A DNA stretch of 64,000 nucleotides from QQWI01 sp964522015. Lineage in GTDB: Bacteria; Bacillota; Clostridia; Peptostreptococcales; Acidaminobacteraceae. This document shows, piece by piece, positions 16,002 through 25,354 of this stretch. Each line of letters opens with the position of its first letter. Position 1 is the first letter of the stretch. Made by a program: the position numbers and the translations under genes. The notes beneath the pieces were generated by a model that saw only the letters and a list, made by a program, of their open reading frames with translations, made no database searches and was not told where the DNA came from. The stretch lies in assembly GCA_964522015.1 (NCBI GenBank), contig CAZFST010000022.1, positions 14,232 through 78,231 on the forward strand. Direction: 5' to 3'.

Positions 16002-16952
16002 ATGAGTTATGTACCCCCGTTTACAATAAGCGAAAAGGTTATCAATCTGATTTCTGATATCATGGAGATGATTACAAAGCTCACATTGAAAGAAGTCGAC
16101 ATTGTAAATCCCAAACTAAGAAGAGATAATCGCCTGAAGACAATTCAGGCTTCATTAGCGATTGAAAACAACTCTCTATCCCTTGATCAAGTGACTGCGA
16201 TCATTGATGGCAAAAGGGTTTTAGGTCCAGGACAAGATATAAAAGAAGTTCAAAATGCTTATGAGGCATATGAGGCATTGCTGGCCTTTGACCCTTACGA
16301 TGTGAGGGCTTTACTCAAGGCACACATGATTTTAATGAGTGATCTGACTAAAGAAGTGGGCAGGTTTAGATCCGGTGGGGTGGGTGAGCAAATGGCAAGT
16401 TTAATGGAATGGGCAAACAATTCTGAGGTTCATCCTTTGATAAAGTCTTGTGTATTCCATTATGAATTTGAGTTCATACATCCATTTGCTGATGGTAACG
16501 GCAGAATGGGACGCATGTGGCAAACATTGATTCTTTATAAGTGGCGAAACATTTTTGGCTGGCTTCCTGTAGAAAGTTTGATCAAAGAAAGGCAGAAGCA
16601 GTACTATGATGTTTTAGGCGCATGCGATAAAGCTGCAGATTCTGGTGAGTTTATTGAATTTATGCTGAAGGCAATATATGATTCCCTTTCTGAAATCAAT
16701 GCAACCGAACAAGTGAGTGTACAAGTAAGCGTACAAGTGAGCGAACAAGTTAGCGAGCAAGTTAAAAGGATTATAGTGGCTCTTGGACAAGAAACTCTAA
16801 CTGGTAACGACTTAATGGCCCGCGTAGGCATAAAACATAGGCCGACTTTTAGAAAAAACTATTTATTACCAGCTATTGAACTTGGTTATATTGAGATGAC
16901 AATTCCGGAAAAACCTAATAGTAGCAAGCAAATGTATCGCAACCCTAACTAG
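16002..16952 (+). CDS. Fic-domain protein (AMPylase-like), Wadjet-linked
   Basis: A 316-residue Fic protein. The active motif HPFADGNGRMGR (160-171) is intact, so nucleotide transfer to a target hydroxyl is possible. SLAIENNSL (51-59) matches the N-terminal (S/T)xxxE(G/N) inhibitory motif of self-inhibited Fic proteins. A run of VSVQ/VSEQ repeats (about 239-254) links to a C-terminal winged-helix-like domain, a layout seen in Fic proteins with DNA-binding tails. An AAGGAG site precedes the ATG. It ends 17 nt before jetA and probably shares its transcript. Confidence 0.92.
   Translation: MSYVPPFTISEKVINLISDIMEMITKLTLKEVDIVNPKLRRDNRLKTIQASLAIENNSLSLDQVTAIIDGKRVLGPGQDIKEVQNAYEAYEALLAFDPYDVRALLKAHMILMSDLTKEVGRFRSGGVGEQMASLMEWANNSEVHPLIKSCVFHYEFEFIHPFADGNGRMGRMWQTLILYKWRNIFGWLPVESLIKERQKQYYDVLGACDKAADSGEFIEFMLKAIYDSLSEINATEQVSVQVSVQVSEQVSEQVKRIIVALGQETLTGNDLMARVGIKHRPTFRKNYLLPAIELGYIEMTIPEKPNSSKQMYRNPN
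16713..16766 (+). repeat. 12-bp coding repeat in fic
   Basis: About four and a half copies of a CAAGTGAGCGAA-like 12-bp unit encode the (VSVQ/VSEQ) linker of the Fic protein. Copies differ at synonymous and second-codon positions, and the unit is a plausible site of length variation. Confidence 0.8.
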
Positions 16953-16969
16953 AGAAAGACGTGAACAAT

Positions 16970-18394
16970 ATGCATTTTTTTGACAGGGTCCCAGAATCCC
17001 TCTTTACCCTACTGTATTCTAAAAACAGGCGTATTTATATGGATGCGCTTTTTGTCGTTTGGGAATGTTTCAAATTTGAGCTATCAGTGAGCCGCAGTGC
17101 ACTCCAGTCTGCACTGATTGCCCGCTTAGAAGATGAAATCTACGCCCTAACAGAAGAAGATGACGGTTCACCTGCTTCTGACGGTGGTGCTGCCATGACA
17201 ATTACCAGTAGCTCGGACCTGTCGTCTCGGGCCAGTTTCCTTATCAGAAGACTGATAGACACCCAGTGGCTGCGCCTTGAGATGCGTGGTGAAGACTTCG
17301 AAAATATGGTGTCCCTCCCTGACTATGCCCAGAAGATACTGGATCTGTTTCAGTCCCTCCTTGCTCAAAACGATGCTGAGTACAATGGCTTGGTGGTTTC
17401 CTGCTACAACAATCTCAAGGCCACGGACATGGAGCGCAACGAGTACGCTTACAATGCCCTTAATCGGGGCTTTACAGATACGCAAACATTGATTGACCTC
17501 CTGAAAGGCCTCTACCACAATATTGGCAGGTACCATCAAATGACCCTTGAAACTTCTGATGTCAACCAGCTTTTGGCCACCCACTTTGACGATTTTCAAG
17601 AAGTGATCGTGGCTCAATTTTTGTATCCCTTCAAGACCTTTGACTCGGTGCCCCGGTTTAAGGGCCCGATTCTCGATATGCTCAACCGTTGGTATCAGGA
17701 CGAATCTTTATTGCTTCTGATGGCTGAGCAGGCAAAAAAATACCTGAATCTCAAGGATGACTTTGAAGCCCACCAACACGTGATGGGTCAGATATCAGGC
17801 CTAATGTCCATGTACGAAGGCCTGCAGGGTCTGATTGACCAAATTGACCACCGTCACAATGCCTTTACTCGTGTCTCTGTTGAAAAGATTCAATACCTCC
17901 TCAACCGCGATCAGTCCATGAAGGGCAAGCTCGTGATGGCCATTCAAAAGCTGCATTCGGATGACATATCCCCTGAAGCATTAAGTGAAGCAGTAATCGC
18001 CTATCGTCAACAATATGTGGAAACGGGTTCATTGTATGCCAGGTCTCGTATTGAAAAAAGTCGTGTGGCCCAGTCCGCGGCCCTAAGAGTTGTGGATTCT
18101 GATATGCGAGAGAACGCACAGGCACAGTTTGTGAAAAAGGTGAAGGCAACCTATGGTCGAGATGCTGTGATTAAAGAGCTGATGGCCCTCTTGAATCAAT
18201 GGGACACGGTTGGGGACCAGTTGGCGGTTTCTAGTATGCCCCTTGAAAATGACAAGGATTTTGCGCGGATCATATTGGCGTCACTGATTGGAAGCGAAGC
18301 CCATGCGCCCTTTGAAACCAAGTTAAGTCAAGAGATGCACCAGGTGGCAGATTATCAGGTGCCCAATAATCTATTTAGGAAGAAGAGGGAATAA
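16970..18394 (+). CDS. jetA: Wadjet subunit JetA (kleisin-like)
   Basis: A 474-residue JetA-type protein. The start HFFDRVPESLFTLLYSKNRRIYMDALFVVW is the family's N-terminal signature, which favours ATG 16970 over an in-frame GTG at 16961. The rest is helical, as expected for the kleisin (MukF-like) subunit that bridges the JetC ATPase heads. Wadjet is an SMC-like defence system that extrudes and cleaves closed circular plasmid DNA. Two bases separate its stop from the jetB ATG. Confidence 0.93.
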   Translation: MHFFDRVPESLFTLLYSKNRRIYMDALFVVWECFKFELSVSRSALQSALIARLEDEIYALTEEDDGSPASDGGAAMTITSSSDLSSRASFLIRRLIDTQWLRLEMRGEDFENMVSLPDYAQKILDLFQSLLAQNDAEYNGLVVSCYNNLKATDMERNEYAYNALNRGFTDTQTLIDLLKGLYHNIGRYHQMTLETSDVNQLLATHFDDFQEVIVAQFLYPFKTFDSVPRFKGPILDMLNRWYQDESLLLLMAEQAKKYLNLKDDFEAHQHVMGQISGLMSMYEGLQGLIDQIDHRHNAFTRVSVEKIQYLLNRDQSMKGKLVMAIQKLHSDDISPEALSEAVIAYRQQYVETGSLYARSRIEKSRVAQSAALRVVDSDMRENAQAQFVKKVKATYGRDAVIKELMALLNQWDTVGDQLAVSSMPLENDKDFARIILASLIGSEAHAPFETKLSQEMHQVADYQVPNNLFRKKRE

Positions 18395-18396
18395 CC

Positions 18397-19125
18397 ATGG
18401 AATGGGTCGGTCGTTACGAACAGCTGAATAACAGTGAGAAACAGGCTTTTACACGGATTGTGAATCTTCTTTTGGCCAAAACCTTCTTGCTTCGAGAAGA
18501 CTATGACTTAAAAGAAGGTCGTGTCCGGGTCCATCCGGATTACCGCTTTGTGGATCGGTTATTTGATGTCTTCAGTGAATATCTAGCCGTTGCTGGATTC
18601 GCTTTGCACAGGGATTCGGGCTATGGGGTGATGTCCCTTGCCAGCCTTCACGATTATAATAAATATCAGTTTAGCAAATTTACCACCATGGTATTGCTGA
18701 CCTTAAGGCTTATTTTTGAAGAGAAGCGGGAGTCCGTAAGTCTGAGGCAGGAAGTGATGCTCGATACCCATGAGCTGGTCTCCAAAATGCAGGTTCTAGG
18801 TGTTATTGACAAGCGTCCAGCCATGAAGGATCTAGCCACTGCACTGAAACAGCTTGCAAGTTTCAATTTAGTGATGCGCCTCGACGGTGGCAAATGGGAG
18901 TCCCCAGATACCCGTCTGATGCTGCTGCCATCTATTTTGTTTATCATACCCAATGACAGGCTCTCGCAAGTACTGGCAAGCCTAGATGACAGGGATGACG
19001 ATTCGCCAAGCTCAGATGCAGGTGTTGACCAAGCATCTGATACGGATGCAGGTGTTGACCAAGCATCTGATACGGATACGGACGCTGATGTTGAATCAGA
19101 TGCTGACTTGATGGAGGATGTCTAA
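18397..19125 (+). CDS. jetB: Wadjet subunit JetB (DUF4194, KITE-like)
   Basis: A 242-residue JetB protein, the winged-helix accessory subunit comparable to MukE. Residues 1-195 carry the family fold (YRFVDRLFDVFSEYLAVAGF; LHDYNKYQFSKFTTMVLLTLRLIFEE). The last 45 residues are a very acidic Asp/Ser-rich tail made by a 30-bp duplication, not a usual part of the family. The stop TAA shares its last A with the jetC ATG. Confidence 0.92.
   Translation: MEWVGRYEQLNNSEKQAFTRIVNLLLAKTFLLREDYDLKEGRVRVHPDYRFVDRLFDVFSEYLAVAGFALHRDSGYGVMSLASLHDYNKYQFSKFTTMVLLTLRLIFEEKRESVSLRQEVMLDTHELVSKMQVLGVIDKRPAMKDLATALKQLASFNLVMRLDGGKWESPDTRLMLLPSILFIIPNDRLSQVLASLDDRDDDSPSSDAGVDQASDTDAGVDQASDTDTDADVESDADLMEDV
19015..19074 (+). 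repeat. Perfect 30-bp tandem repeat in jetB
   Basis: Two identical in-frame copies (19015-19044 and 19045-19074), each encoding DAGVDQASDT. They extend the acidic C-terminal tail of JetB. Lack of any difference between copies points to a recent duplication. Confidence 0.95.
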
Positions 19126-22100
19126 TGAAATTACTGAAAAACATGCTGGTCATCAATTGGCATTATTTTAGTCATGCCTTGGTGCCCTTTGATCAGGTGA
19201 ATTTTTTGACCGGCCAAAATGCGGCTGGAAAATCAACCTTGCTGGATGCTTTGCAAGTGGTGATGCTTGGAGAGACACAGAGTTATATTTTTAATAAAGC
19301 CGCCAATGATAAGTCGGAGCGGACTTTGATCGGCTACCTCAAGGGGGAGCTGGGGGACGACGGGGACACGGGTTTTCGCTACCTCAGAGCTGGGGATTTC
19401 AATGCTTACGTGGTACTGGAGTTCTTTGATACCGTCAAGAAAAGTTCCTTTATGGCAGGTGTGCTCTTTGACGTTTACGGGGATGGCACCCAGAAGAACA
19501 GTTACTTTATCAGCGATGGGGCAATTCCTGAGCACCAGTTTATTCAAAAGGGGATGCCTCTCAATCGGGATCAATTCAGAGCCTATCTTAAGGATACTGC
19601 AAAGAATCACCACCAATGGTTTGATACGCAAATGGCCTATCGCAACCACCTGATGAGCCGTCTTGGCAATATCAAGCACAAATTCTTTAGCCTGTTTAAA
19701 AAAGCGGTGCCCTTTGCCCCCATCACTGATATTGAGAAGTTTATCACAGAGTATATCACCGACATCAAAGGTCGGCCCAATATAGAAGAAATGCAACACA
19801 ATCTCAGGCATTATAAGCGCCTTGAGCAAGAGGCTAACCTGATTGGCGACCGCGTTAGGCGCTTGACTGCCATTTCAGACAGCCATGGCAATATGCAGGC
19901 AAAGGCCACATTGCAGTCCCTTCACCAGCTGCTCTCCACTTTAGCAGAAGAGTCCATGGCAAAAGACACGGTACAAAAGCTCAGTGATCAATTGGTCGCA
20001 CTTGACGGGGCAATTATTGACAGTAAGCAGCAACAAGCGACTTTGGCATCAGAAGCCCACCGTCGAGAGGAAGAGCAGGAGGCCCTGATTCACGAAAGGG
20101 CATCTTCGGATCTCACTCGAAAGCTGGAGACCCTGGAAAAGGCCATTGAACAGCTTGAATCAGAGCGTCGTGGACTTTTAGAGAATCTTCAAAAGACGGT
20201 TTCTGAAGTCAAACGGGCAGCCCTTAACCTGCTGAATCAAACTGTACTTGAGGTGACACTTGAAGATCAGAATGACCTTTCAACCTTGGCAAGTCTTGAA
20301 GTCGCTGGGCTGATTACCGGTGAAAGTGCTGAATCCCTTGTCTTACAAGGGGCCCTTGATGGGCTGGATACCCTACTGAAGTCCAGTGAGACCACCTTGC
20401 AAAAGCTCAAATTTGAACTGGATGGCCAGCTCTTTGCCCTAGCGAAGTCCCTTGAGGATTGGCGGGGGACACTGGCTGATTTAAAACGGGGTATTAAAGA
20501 TTATCCTAAGGATGTTCTGAGGCTTAAGGGCCATCTTGAAACCATGGGCATTCGAGATGTGGTTATTTTAGCGGATGTGCTTGAAGTGAATGCACCCAAT
20601 TGGCTCAATGCAGTGGAAGGCTATTTGCATACGCAAAAGTTCTATTTGCTATGCCATGAAGACGACTTTGACCGAGCCTTAGCAGGTTACGATGTACTTA
20701 GAGAAACCACCCCTGTCTATCAAGTGGGCTTGATCGATACAGCCAAGCTAAGAGGGGCTACGCAAAAGGTCGAAGCAGGCTCTTTAGCTGAGGTGGTGGA
20801 TACAGTTCACGCCGGTGCTAGGCTGTTTGTGGACTTTACCCTTGGGCGGGTGATGCGCTGCGAAACCCTCCAAAAGCTACGTAGTTTTCCCACGGCCATC
20901 ACGGTTCAAGGGATGCTCTATCAGAATTTTGTGGCCCGTCAATTGAGTCCGGACCGCTGGAAAGTCCCCTTTATCGGCCGTCAATCTTTGGAACGCCAAA
21001 TCGCCAATATCACCTTGCTTTTTGATGAAGCCACTGTGACCCATAAGACCCTATCTCAAAAGCAAGAAACCTTGAATCAGCTGCATATCAAATCTTTCTC
21101 GTCCATGGAACTTCAGATTCATGGACAGAGTTTCGGGAATTTGAAGGGGTTGAAAGCCTGTGCGGCTGATCTAGTGGCTTTGCACAGTGAGCGCAATGGC
21201 TTGGATCTATCCTATCTGGATACCCTAGCAACAAAAATCAAGATTATCAAAGACCAGCTGATCCAGTTGCGAAAAGATCAGGAGCAAAAGGCCCGTGAAC
21301 TTGGGAAAATCGAGAGCGATGCAGCTAGACTGCAGGCTGTGGATTTGCCAGGGGCAAAGGACTTGTGCAAGCGCTGGGGTGACCAGTTGCGCCTCAGTGA
21401 ATTTGATGCCGTTAAAGAAGAAGGTAACCAGCGGTTTAGCAGTCTTTCCAGTCAGCAGGCCCTGGGGGATATTGCCATCAATTATGCAAGAAGTGCAAAA
21501 GCTGCAAGAAGTGAGAAGGAAAATACCCACAAGACCCTTACGTCCTTGCGGGAGGATTATAACCGGGTCTACCACATGTCCCATGATGTTTCAATGACGG
21601 ATAATGGGGTCTATGATGGGGTTTTGAATGAGTTGTCCCAAACCCGCTTGCCCGAATATGTGGGTAAAATCAAAGAGGCCCAAGACAAAGCCACAATCCA
21701 GTTTCGAGACGAATTTTTGTCAAAGCTCAAGGAGAACTTCGATGCTGTGGCCATGCAGATCAAGGAGCTCAATGCGGCAATCAAAGACAGCCCATTCGGC
21801 ACGGACAACTATCGCTTTGAGGTGAAGCCCAAGACCGATATGCGTCATTTCTACGATATGATTATGGATGAACTGCTGATGGGAGAAGGGATGAGTATTC
21901 TTTCCCACGCATTTAATGCCAAGCATCAGGATGCCATTGATGAGCTCTTTCGCATGATAGTGGGCACCGAAGGGGATGTGGATTCTAGCCGCCGGTCAAT
22001 GCTTGAAAAACAAATCACATATTACACGGATTACCGGTCTTATTTGCAGTTTGATCTGGTGGTCAAAGATCAAAATGGCAACGAACAGCGCTTATCAAAG

Positions 22101-22442
22101 ACCCTTTTGAAAAAATCAGGAGGCGAAACACAAACCCCTTTCTACCTAGCCGTTCTGGCTTCCTTTGCCCATATGTACCGGGTGAATCAAAAGGGTGTGG
22201 GCTCAGAAACCCTCCGTCTTATCGTCTTTGATGAAGCCTTTAGTAAAATGGACCAACAGCGGATCGCCGAGAGCCTCAAGCTCCTGCGCAAGTTCAAGCT
22301 GCAGGCCATCATATCTGCACCCCCCGACAAGATTATGGATATCGCTCCCCATGTGGACAAAAATCTCTGCGTTTTTCGCCATGACGATATTTCGTTTGTA
22401 CAGTCCTTCAACAAGCGTCAAATTGAAGAAATGGCGGAATAG
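19125..22442 (+). CDS. jetC: Wadjet SMC-like ATPase JetC
   Basis: A 1105-residue SMC/MukB-like ATPase. Walker A is GQNAAGKST (30-38), the ABC signature is KKSGGETQTPFY, and Walker B is LIVFDEAFSKMD (about 1032-1043). Long heptad-rich arms lie on both sides of a hinge region near the middle. It is the motor that extrudes DNA loops in the Wadjet complex. Length and motifs are complete and no frame break is seen. Confidence 0.95.
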   Translation: MKLLKNMLVINWHYFSHALVPFDQVNFLTGQNAAGKSTLLDALQVVMLGETQSYIFNKAANDKSERTLIGYLKGELGDDGDTGFRYLRAGDFNAYVVLEFFDTVKKSSFMAGVLFDVYGDGTQKNSYFISDGAIPEHQFIQKGMPLNRDQFRAYLKDTAKNHHQWFDTQMAYRNHLMSRLGNIKHKFFSLFKKAVPFAPITDIEKFITEYITDIKGRPNIEEMQHNLRHYKRLEQEANLIGDRVRRLTAISDSHGNMQAKATLQSLHQLLSTLAEESMAKDTVQKLSDQLVALDGAIIDSKQQQATLASEAHRREEEQEALIHERASSDLTRKLETLEKAIEQLESERRGLLENLQKTVSEVKRAALNLLNQTVLEVTLEDQNDLSTLASLEVAGLITGESAESLVLQGALDGLDTLLKSSETTLQKLKFELDGQLFALAKSLEDWRGTLADLKRGIKDYPKDVLRLKGHLETMGIRDVVILADVLEVNAPNWLNAVEGYLHTQKFYLLCHEDDFDRALAGYDVLRETTPVYQVGLIDTAKLRGATQKVEAGSLAEVVDTVHAGARLFVDFTLGRVMRCETLQKLRSFPTAITVQGMLYQNFVARQLSPDRWKVPFIGRQSLERQIANITLLFDEATVTHKTLSQKQETLNQLHIKSFSSMELQIHGQSFGNLKGLKACAADLVALHSERNGLDLSYLDTLATKIKIIKDQLIQLRKDQEQKARELGKIESDAARLQAVDLPGAKDLCKRWGDQLRLSEFDAVKEEGNQRFSSLSSQQALGDIAINYARSAKAARSEKENTHKTLTSLREDYNRVYHMSHDVSMTDNGVYDGVLNELSQTRLPEYVGKIKEAQDKATIQFRDEFLSKLKENFDAVAMQIKELNAAIKDSPFGTDNYRFEVKPKTDMRHFYDMIMDELLMGEGMSILSHAFNAKHQDAIDELFRMIVGTEGDVDSSRRSMLEKQITYYTDYRSYLQFDLVVKDQNGNEQRLSKTLLKKSGGETQTPFYLAVLASFAHMYRVNQKGVGSETLRLIVFDEAFSKMDQQRIAESLKLLRKFKLQAIISAPPDKIMDIAPHVDKNLCVFRHDDISFVQSFNKRQIEEMAE

Positions 22443-22444
22443 CT

Positions 22445-23731
22445 ATGGGTGATCATCAGGCATTTCCAAACTTTGAGGGCCAATTGTCATCCTCCTCCCT
22501 TGCGGGTAAAATCCTCAAACTGCTTCTCGAAAAATATGAGAAGAGCAAGGGATATCAAATGCAGGATACCGCGCCCAGAAAAATTGCTTTGGTGCCCAAG
22601 GCCATCAAGGGCTTGAATCTTGAGGACTTCAGTCAGAAGGAAGAGTTTTTAAAGGGGATTGCCCTACTAAAAAGCTATGGTGTGGTGGACTTTGAGTGGG
22701 TGAAGTTCGAAACAGGCAATTTGGTAAAGCGACTGTGGTTAAGTCCTGCGCCAGAGGCCATTGAAAGGGCTTACGGACTTTTGGGTCACCAGGTGACTTA
22801 TATGACTAACGAGAAACTGACACGTTGCCTTAAAGCATACAAATTTACCTTTTACGAGTGGATGCAAGCTTTTCAGGGAGATGTGATTGCAAGATTTGAG
22901 ACCACAGGAAAATTCGGCACTTTGCTCTTTAAAGAAATGGACCTGTCACAAAATCTGATTCAAATGCTTATTTTTCTGGATCAGCGGTGCGGTGAGGCCA
23001 TTCATGAAAGGCATTTGAGTGTCGCTATTTTTGGAGACTCAAAGGCCTTTCAAAAGTTTTATAAAAAGAAGCTGGTCAGTTTGCTCTTGTCTTATGTGGA
23101 CGACATAGATACAGACCACACCCTAGCCTATTTGGGAATCCACACAAATCCAGAGACCTTACAATTTAGAGGCAACATTCAATTGTCAATGAGAACAGGG
23201 GTTTTTGATGCCAGCATTTTTCCAACTGGTGCTACAATTTTGGGGCGCTGTGTGTCGGATATCGAGACCATCTCCGGTTCGATTTCACGTGTATTGTTTA
23301 TTGAAAATCAGGCCAGTTATGAAAGTGCCTTGCTTGAGGCTTTCAGCGAAACTTTGATTGTTTATCAAGGTGGCTTTTCAAGCAAGGCCCAGGGGCATTT
23401 TGCCGAGATGGTTGTGAATGCTTTTCCTCAGGCCCAGTACTTTTTATGGTCAGATTTGGACTTGGGTGGTGTCCGCATTCTTTCGGACCTGCGTAAGCAG
23501 GTTCCATGCTTAAAGCCGCTTTGCATGGACCGAGCAACTCTTGACCGCCATGCCGATCAATGCAGTTCATTGTCGTATAACTATGAGATGAAAGTGGAAC
23601 AGGCCATAGAACGAGCAGTAAGGGAAGATGTTGTGGAGATTTTAACAGTGATGCTACAAACTAAGAAAAGGTTAGAGCAAGAATTCATCCCAATTTCAGA
23701 GGTCATTGAAAGGCTCGAAACCAGTTACTGA
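22445..23731 (+). CDS. jetD: Wadjet nuclease subunit JetD (Toprim)
   Basis: A 428-residue JetD protein, the DNA-cleaving subunit. The C-terminal Toprim-like domain shows VLFIENQASYES with Glu287 and FLWSDLDLGGVRI with the acidic SDLD at 336-339. The N-terminal half is the DUF3322-type domain. It follows jetC by two bases and completes the four-gene set. A perfect 8-bp stem-loop just downstream may end the transcript. Confidence 0.93.
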   Translation: MGDHQAFPNFEGQLSSSSLAGKILKLLLEKYEKSKGYQMQDTAPRKIALVPKAIKGLNLEDFSQKEEFLKGIALLKSYGVVDFEWVKFETGNLVKRLWLSPAPEAIERAYGLLGHQVTYMTNEKLTRCLKAYKFTFYEWMQAFQGDVIARFETTGKFGTLLFKEMDLSQNLIQMLIFLDQRCGEAIHERHLSVAIFGDSKAFQKFYKKKLVSLLLSYVDDIDTDHTLAYLGIHTNPETLQFRGNIQLSMRTGVFDASIFPTGATILGRCVSDIETISGSISRVLFIENQASYESALLEAFSETLIVYQGGFSSKAQGHFAEMVVNAFPQAQYFLWSDLDLGGVRILSDLRKQVPCLKPLCMDRATLDRHADQCSSLSYNYEMKVEQAIERAVREDVVEILTVMLQTKKRLEQEFIPISEVIERLETSY

Positions 23732-23739
23732 TTAATTGT

Positions 23740-23765
23740 TCGGTAAGGTTGGTGGATCTTACCGA
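23740..23765 (+). terminator. Stem-loop after jetD
   Basis: TCGGTAAG (23740-23747) pairs perfectly with CTTACCGA (23758-23765) around a 10-nt loop. There is no T-run, so termination is possible but not assured. Confidence 0.4.
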
Positions 23766-23929
23766 GGTTATAAACTCTATTTTCAATGGGTACAAGTATG
23801 TGCCAACTCATAAGACCCTCTTGTCTGCCGTGAATCACCTGAACTTTTTATTTGTCACAAAAAAACTATGCCCCCGCCCCACAAATAGACAAGCCCCAAA
23901 AATAATCGCCACCTGCAAAGGCTTCTAAA

Positions 23930-24331
23930 ATTAAAGTGGGCCTTAAATACAATTATCATAAGGCTGAATCGATTTCAGATTCTACCCTCTACGAGGATGC
24001 CTTTGTCGATAATGGTCATTTTATTTGGTACAGTAAGTCCAAGCGTAAGCTGTCTAGTCCAGATGTGGTGGCCATTCTAGGCCATCAAGAGAGTGGCATG
24101 CGCATACCTCTGTTTGTTAAAAAGAGCAACGATGAGGGCCAAGACTTTTACTACATGGGGGAACTGGGAGCCCTTGCGGCAGAGCCTGAGCAGGTGCTGA
24201 TGCCCAAGGGGAATGTGACAGCCGTGAAGATGACCTTTGCCCTGTCCCATCCGGTGGAGACGGATCTTTATCTGTATATTAGGAGAAGGGTGAGGAAAAA
24301 GAGCGCGCTTGTTCGCTATTGTTTGGTGTGA
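23930..24331 (+). pseudogene. Remnant of a DUF3427-type helicase/endonuclease C-terminus
   Basis: About 130 open codons resemble the C-terminal DUF3427 domain of large restriction-like helicases: TLYEDAFVDNGHFIWYSKSK, then VVAILGHQESGMRIPLFVKKS and DFYYMGELG. The PLD-nuclease and helicase domains that normally precede it are absent, and no ribosome site or ATG marks a start. It is a relic beside Wadjet, possibly of an older defence gene. The 200 nt upstream (23766-23930) hold nothing recognisable. Confidence 0.65.
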
Positions 24332-24385
24332 TAAAATGGTATCACCTAAGATTAACTTAGAAGGTAAAATAAAGGTGGAACTATG

Positions 24386-25267
24386 ATGAAAAAGATTCTT
24401 TTGACCGTGACTGCGATTCTAATTTTAATCTTATCAGGATGTCAGTACAATGCTAACGAAAAAGAAAGCGAGTTGGCAAAAGATCTTACTGATGAGGCAG
24501 ATGATGCCCATAATTTGAAGGGGGCTCATTATTACTATCAAAAGTCAGATTATACTTTCGACATGGCGATAGTAAGTATAGATGGAAAAGAAGGTATTAT
24601 TGATAGAAATGGCAATTACGTGATTGAACTGGGGAAGTTTAGCTACACGGATGGTAATCGTGAGACATTTTATCATCAAACATTAAATGCTTTTTTGTGG
24701 GATTTGAATGGTTTCATTATGATAAGGCAAAATGATGCAGTTGGATTTATTGACAAAAAAGGGAATATTCTTGTGCCACTGAGCGCTGACTTTGATTATG
24801 TGTATGCAATTGATGAAAATTTTGTAAAAGTTTCTAAACTTAAAGGTGGTCATGTCTATTATGGCGTGGTGCGTCTCTCTGATGGCGCTGTAATTGTGCC
24901 TATTAAATATCAGTGCATCGAAAAATATCCGGACGGTCAAAAAATAATTATAGCAAGTAAGAACTATGATATTTTTTTTGGTGCAGATGAAATTTTACAT
25001 AATAATAAATTTGAAGACGATGGTGTCATATTTGATAATGATGGAAAAATCATATCCACATATGATATGATAGCCTATCCTGATCTTGAAGAAGGCCTTA
25101 TAATTGTATATGATAATGGGAAATTTGGTGGGGTCAATGAGGCTGGTGAAGTCATTATACCAATGATCTATTCACGACTAAGCGGATTTGTTGATGGCAT
25201 TGCGTCTTTTGAAAAGGATGGTATAAGTGGTAGTATTGATGCAAAGGGGAATGTAATACACAAGTGA
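24386..25267 (+). CDS. WG-repeat lipoprotein
   Basis: A 293-residue exported protein with a lipoprotein signal (MKKILLTVTAILILILSGC; lipobox LSGC). The body carries WG-type repeats, for example GIIDRNGNYVIELG, GFIDKKGNILVPLS and GGVNEAGEVIIPMIYSRLSGF. These beta-rich repeats occur in many secreted bacterial proteins of unknown job. It stands alone between two pseudogene relics. The tandem ATG ATG (24383/24386) leaves the start ambiguous by one codon. Confidence 0.85.
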   Translation: MKKILLTVTAILILILSGCQYNANEKESELAKDLTDEADDAHNLKGAHYYYQKSDYTFDMAIVSIDGKEGIIDRNGNYVIELGKFSYTDGNRETFYHQTLNAFLWDLNGFIMIRQNDAVGFIDKKGNILVPLSADFDYVYAIDENFVKVSKLKGGHVYYGVVRLSDGAVIVPIKYQCIEKYPDGQKIIIASKNYDIFFGADEILHNNKFEDDGVIFDNDGKIISTYDMIAYPDLEEGLIIVYDNGKFGGVNEAGEVIIPMIYSRLSGFVDGIASFEKDGISGSIDAKGNVIHK

Positions 25268-25354
25268 CACTGGTATTTTGAAGTTTTTGAAGTGTAGTTC
25301 AAAAAAAGGTGATTTTATATCTTAAAACGCATTACACTTCAATTAGAGGTGATA

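Noticed and set aside
15821..16057. Plus-strand frame of 78 codons spanning the fic start
   Set aside because: It overlaps the well-supported fic start and most of it resembles nothing; only the LVRYDG segment matches the gene at 35234, which I treat as a captured fragment.
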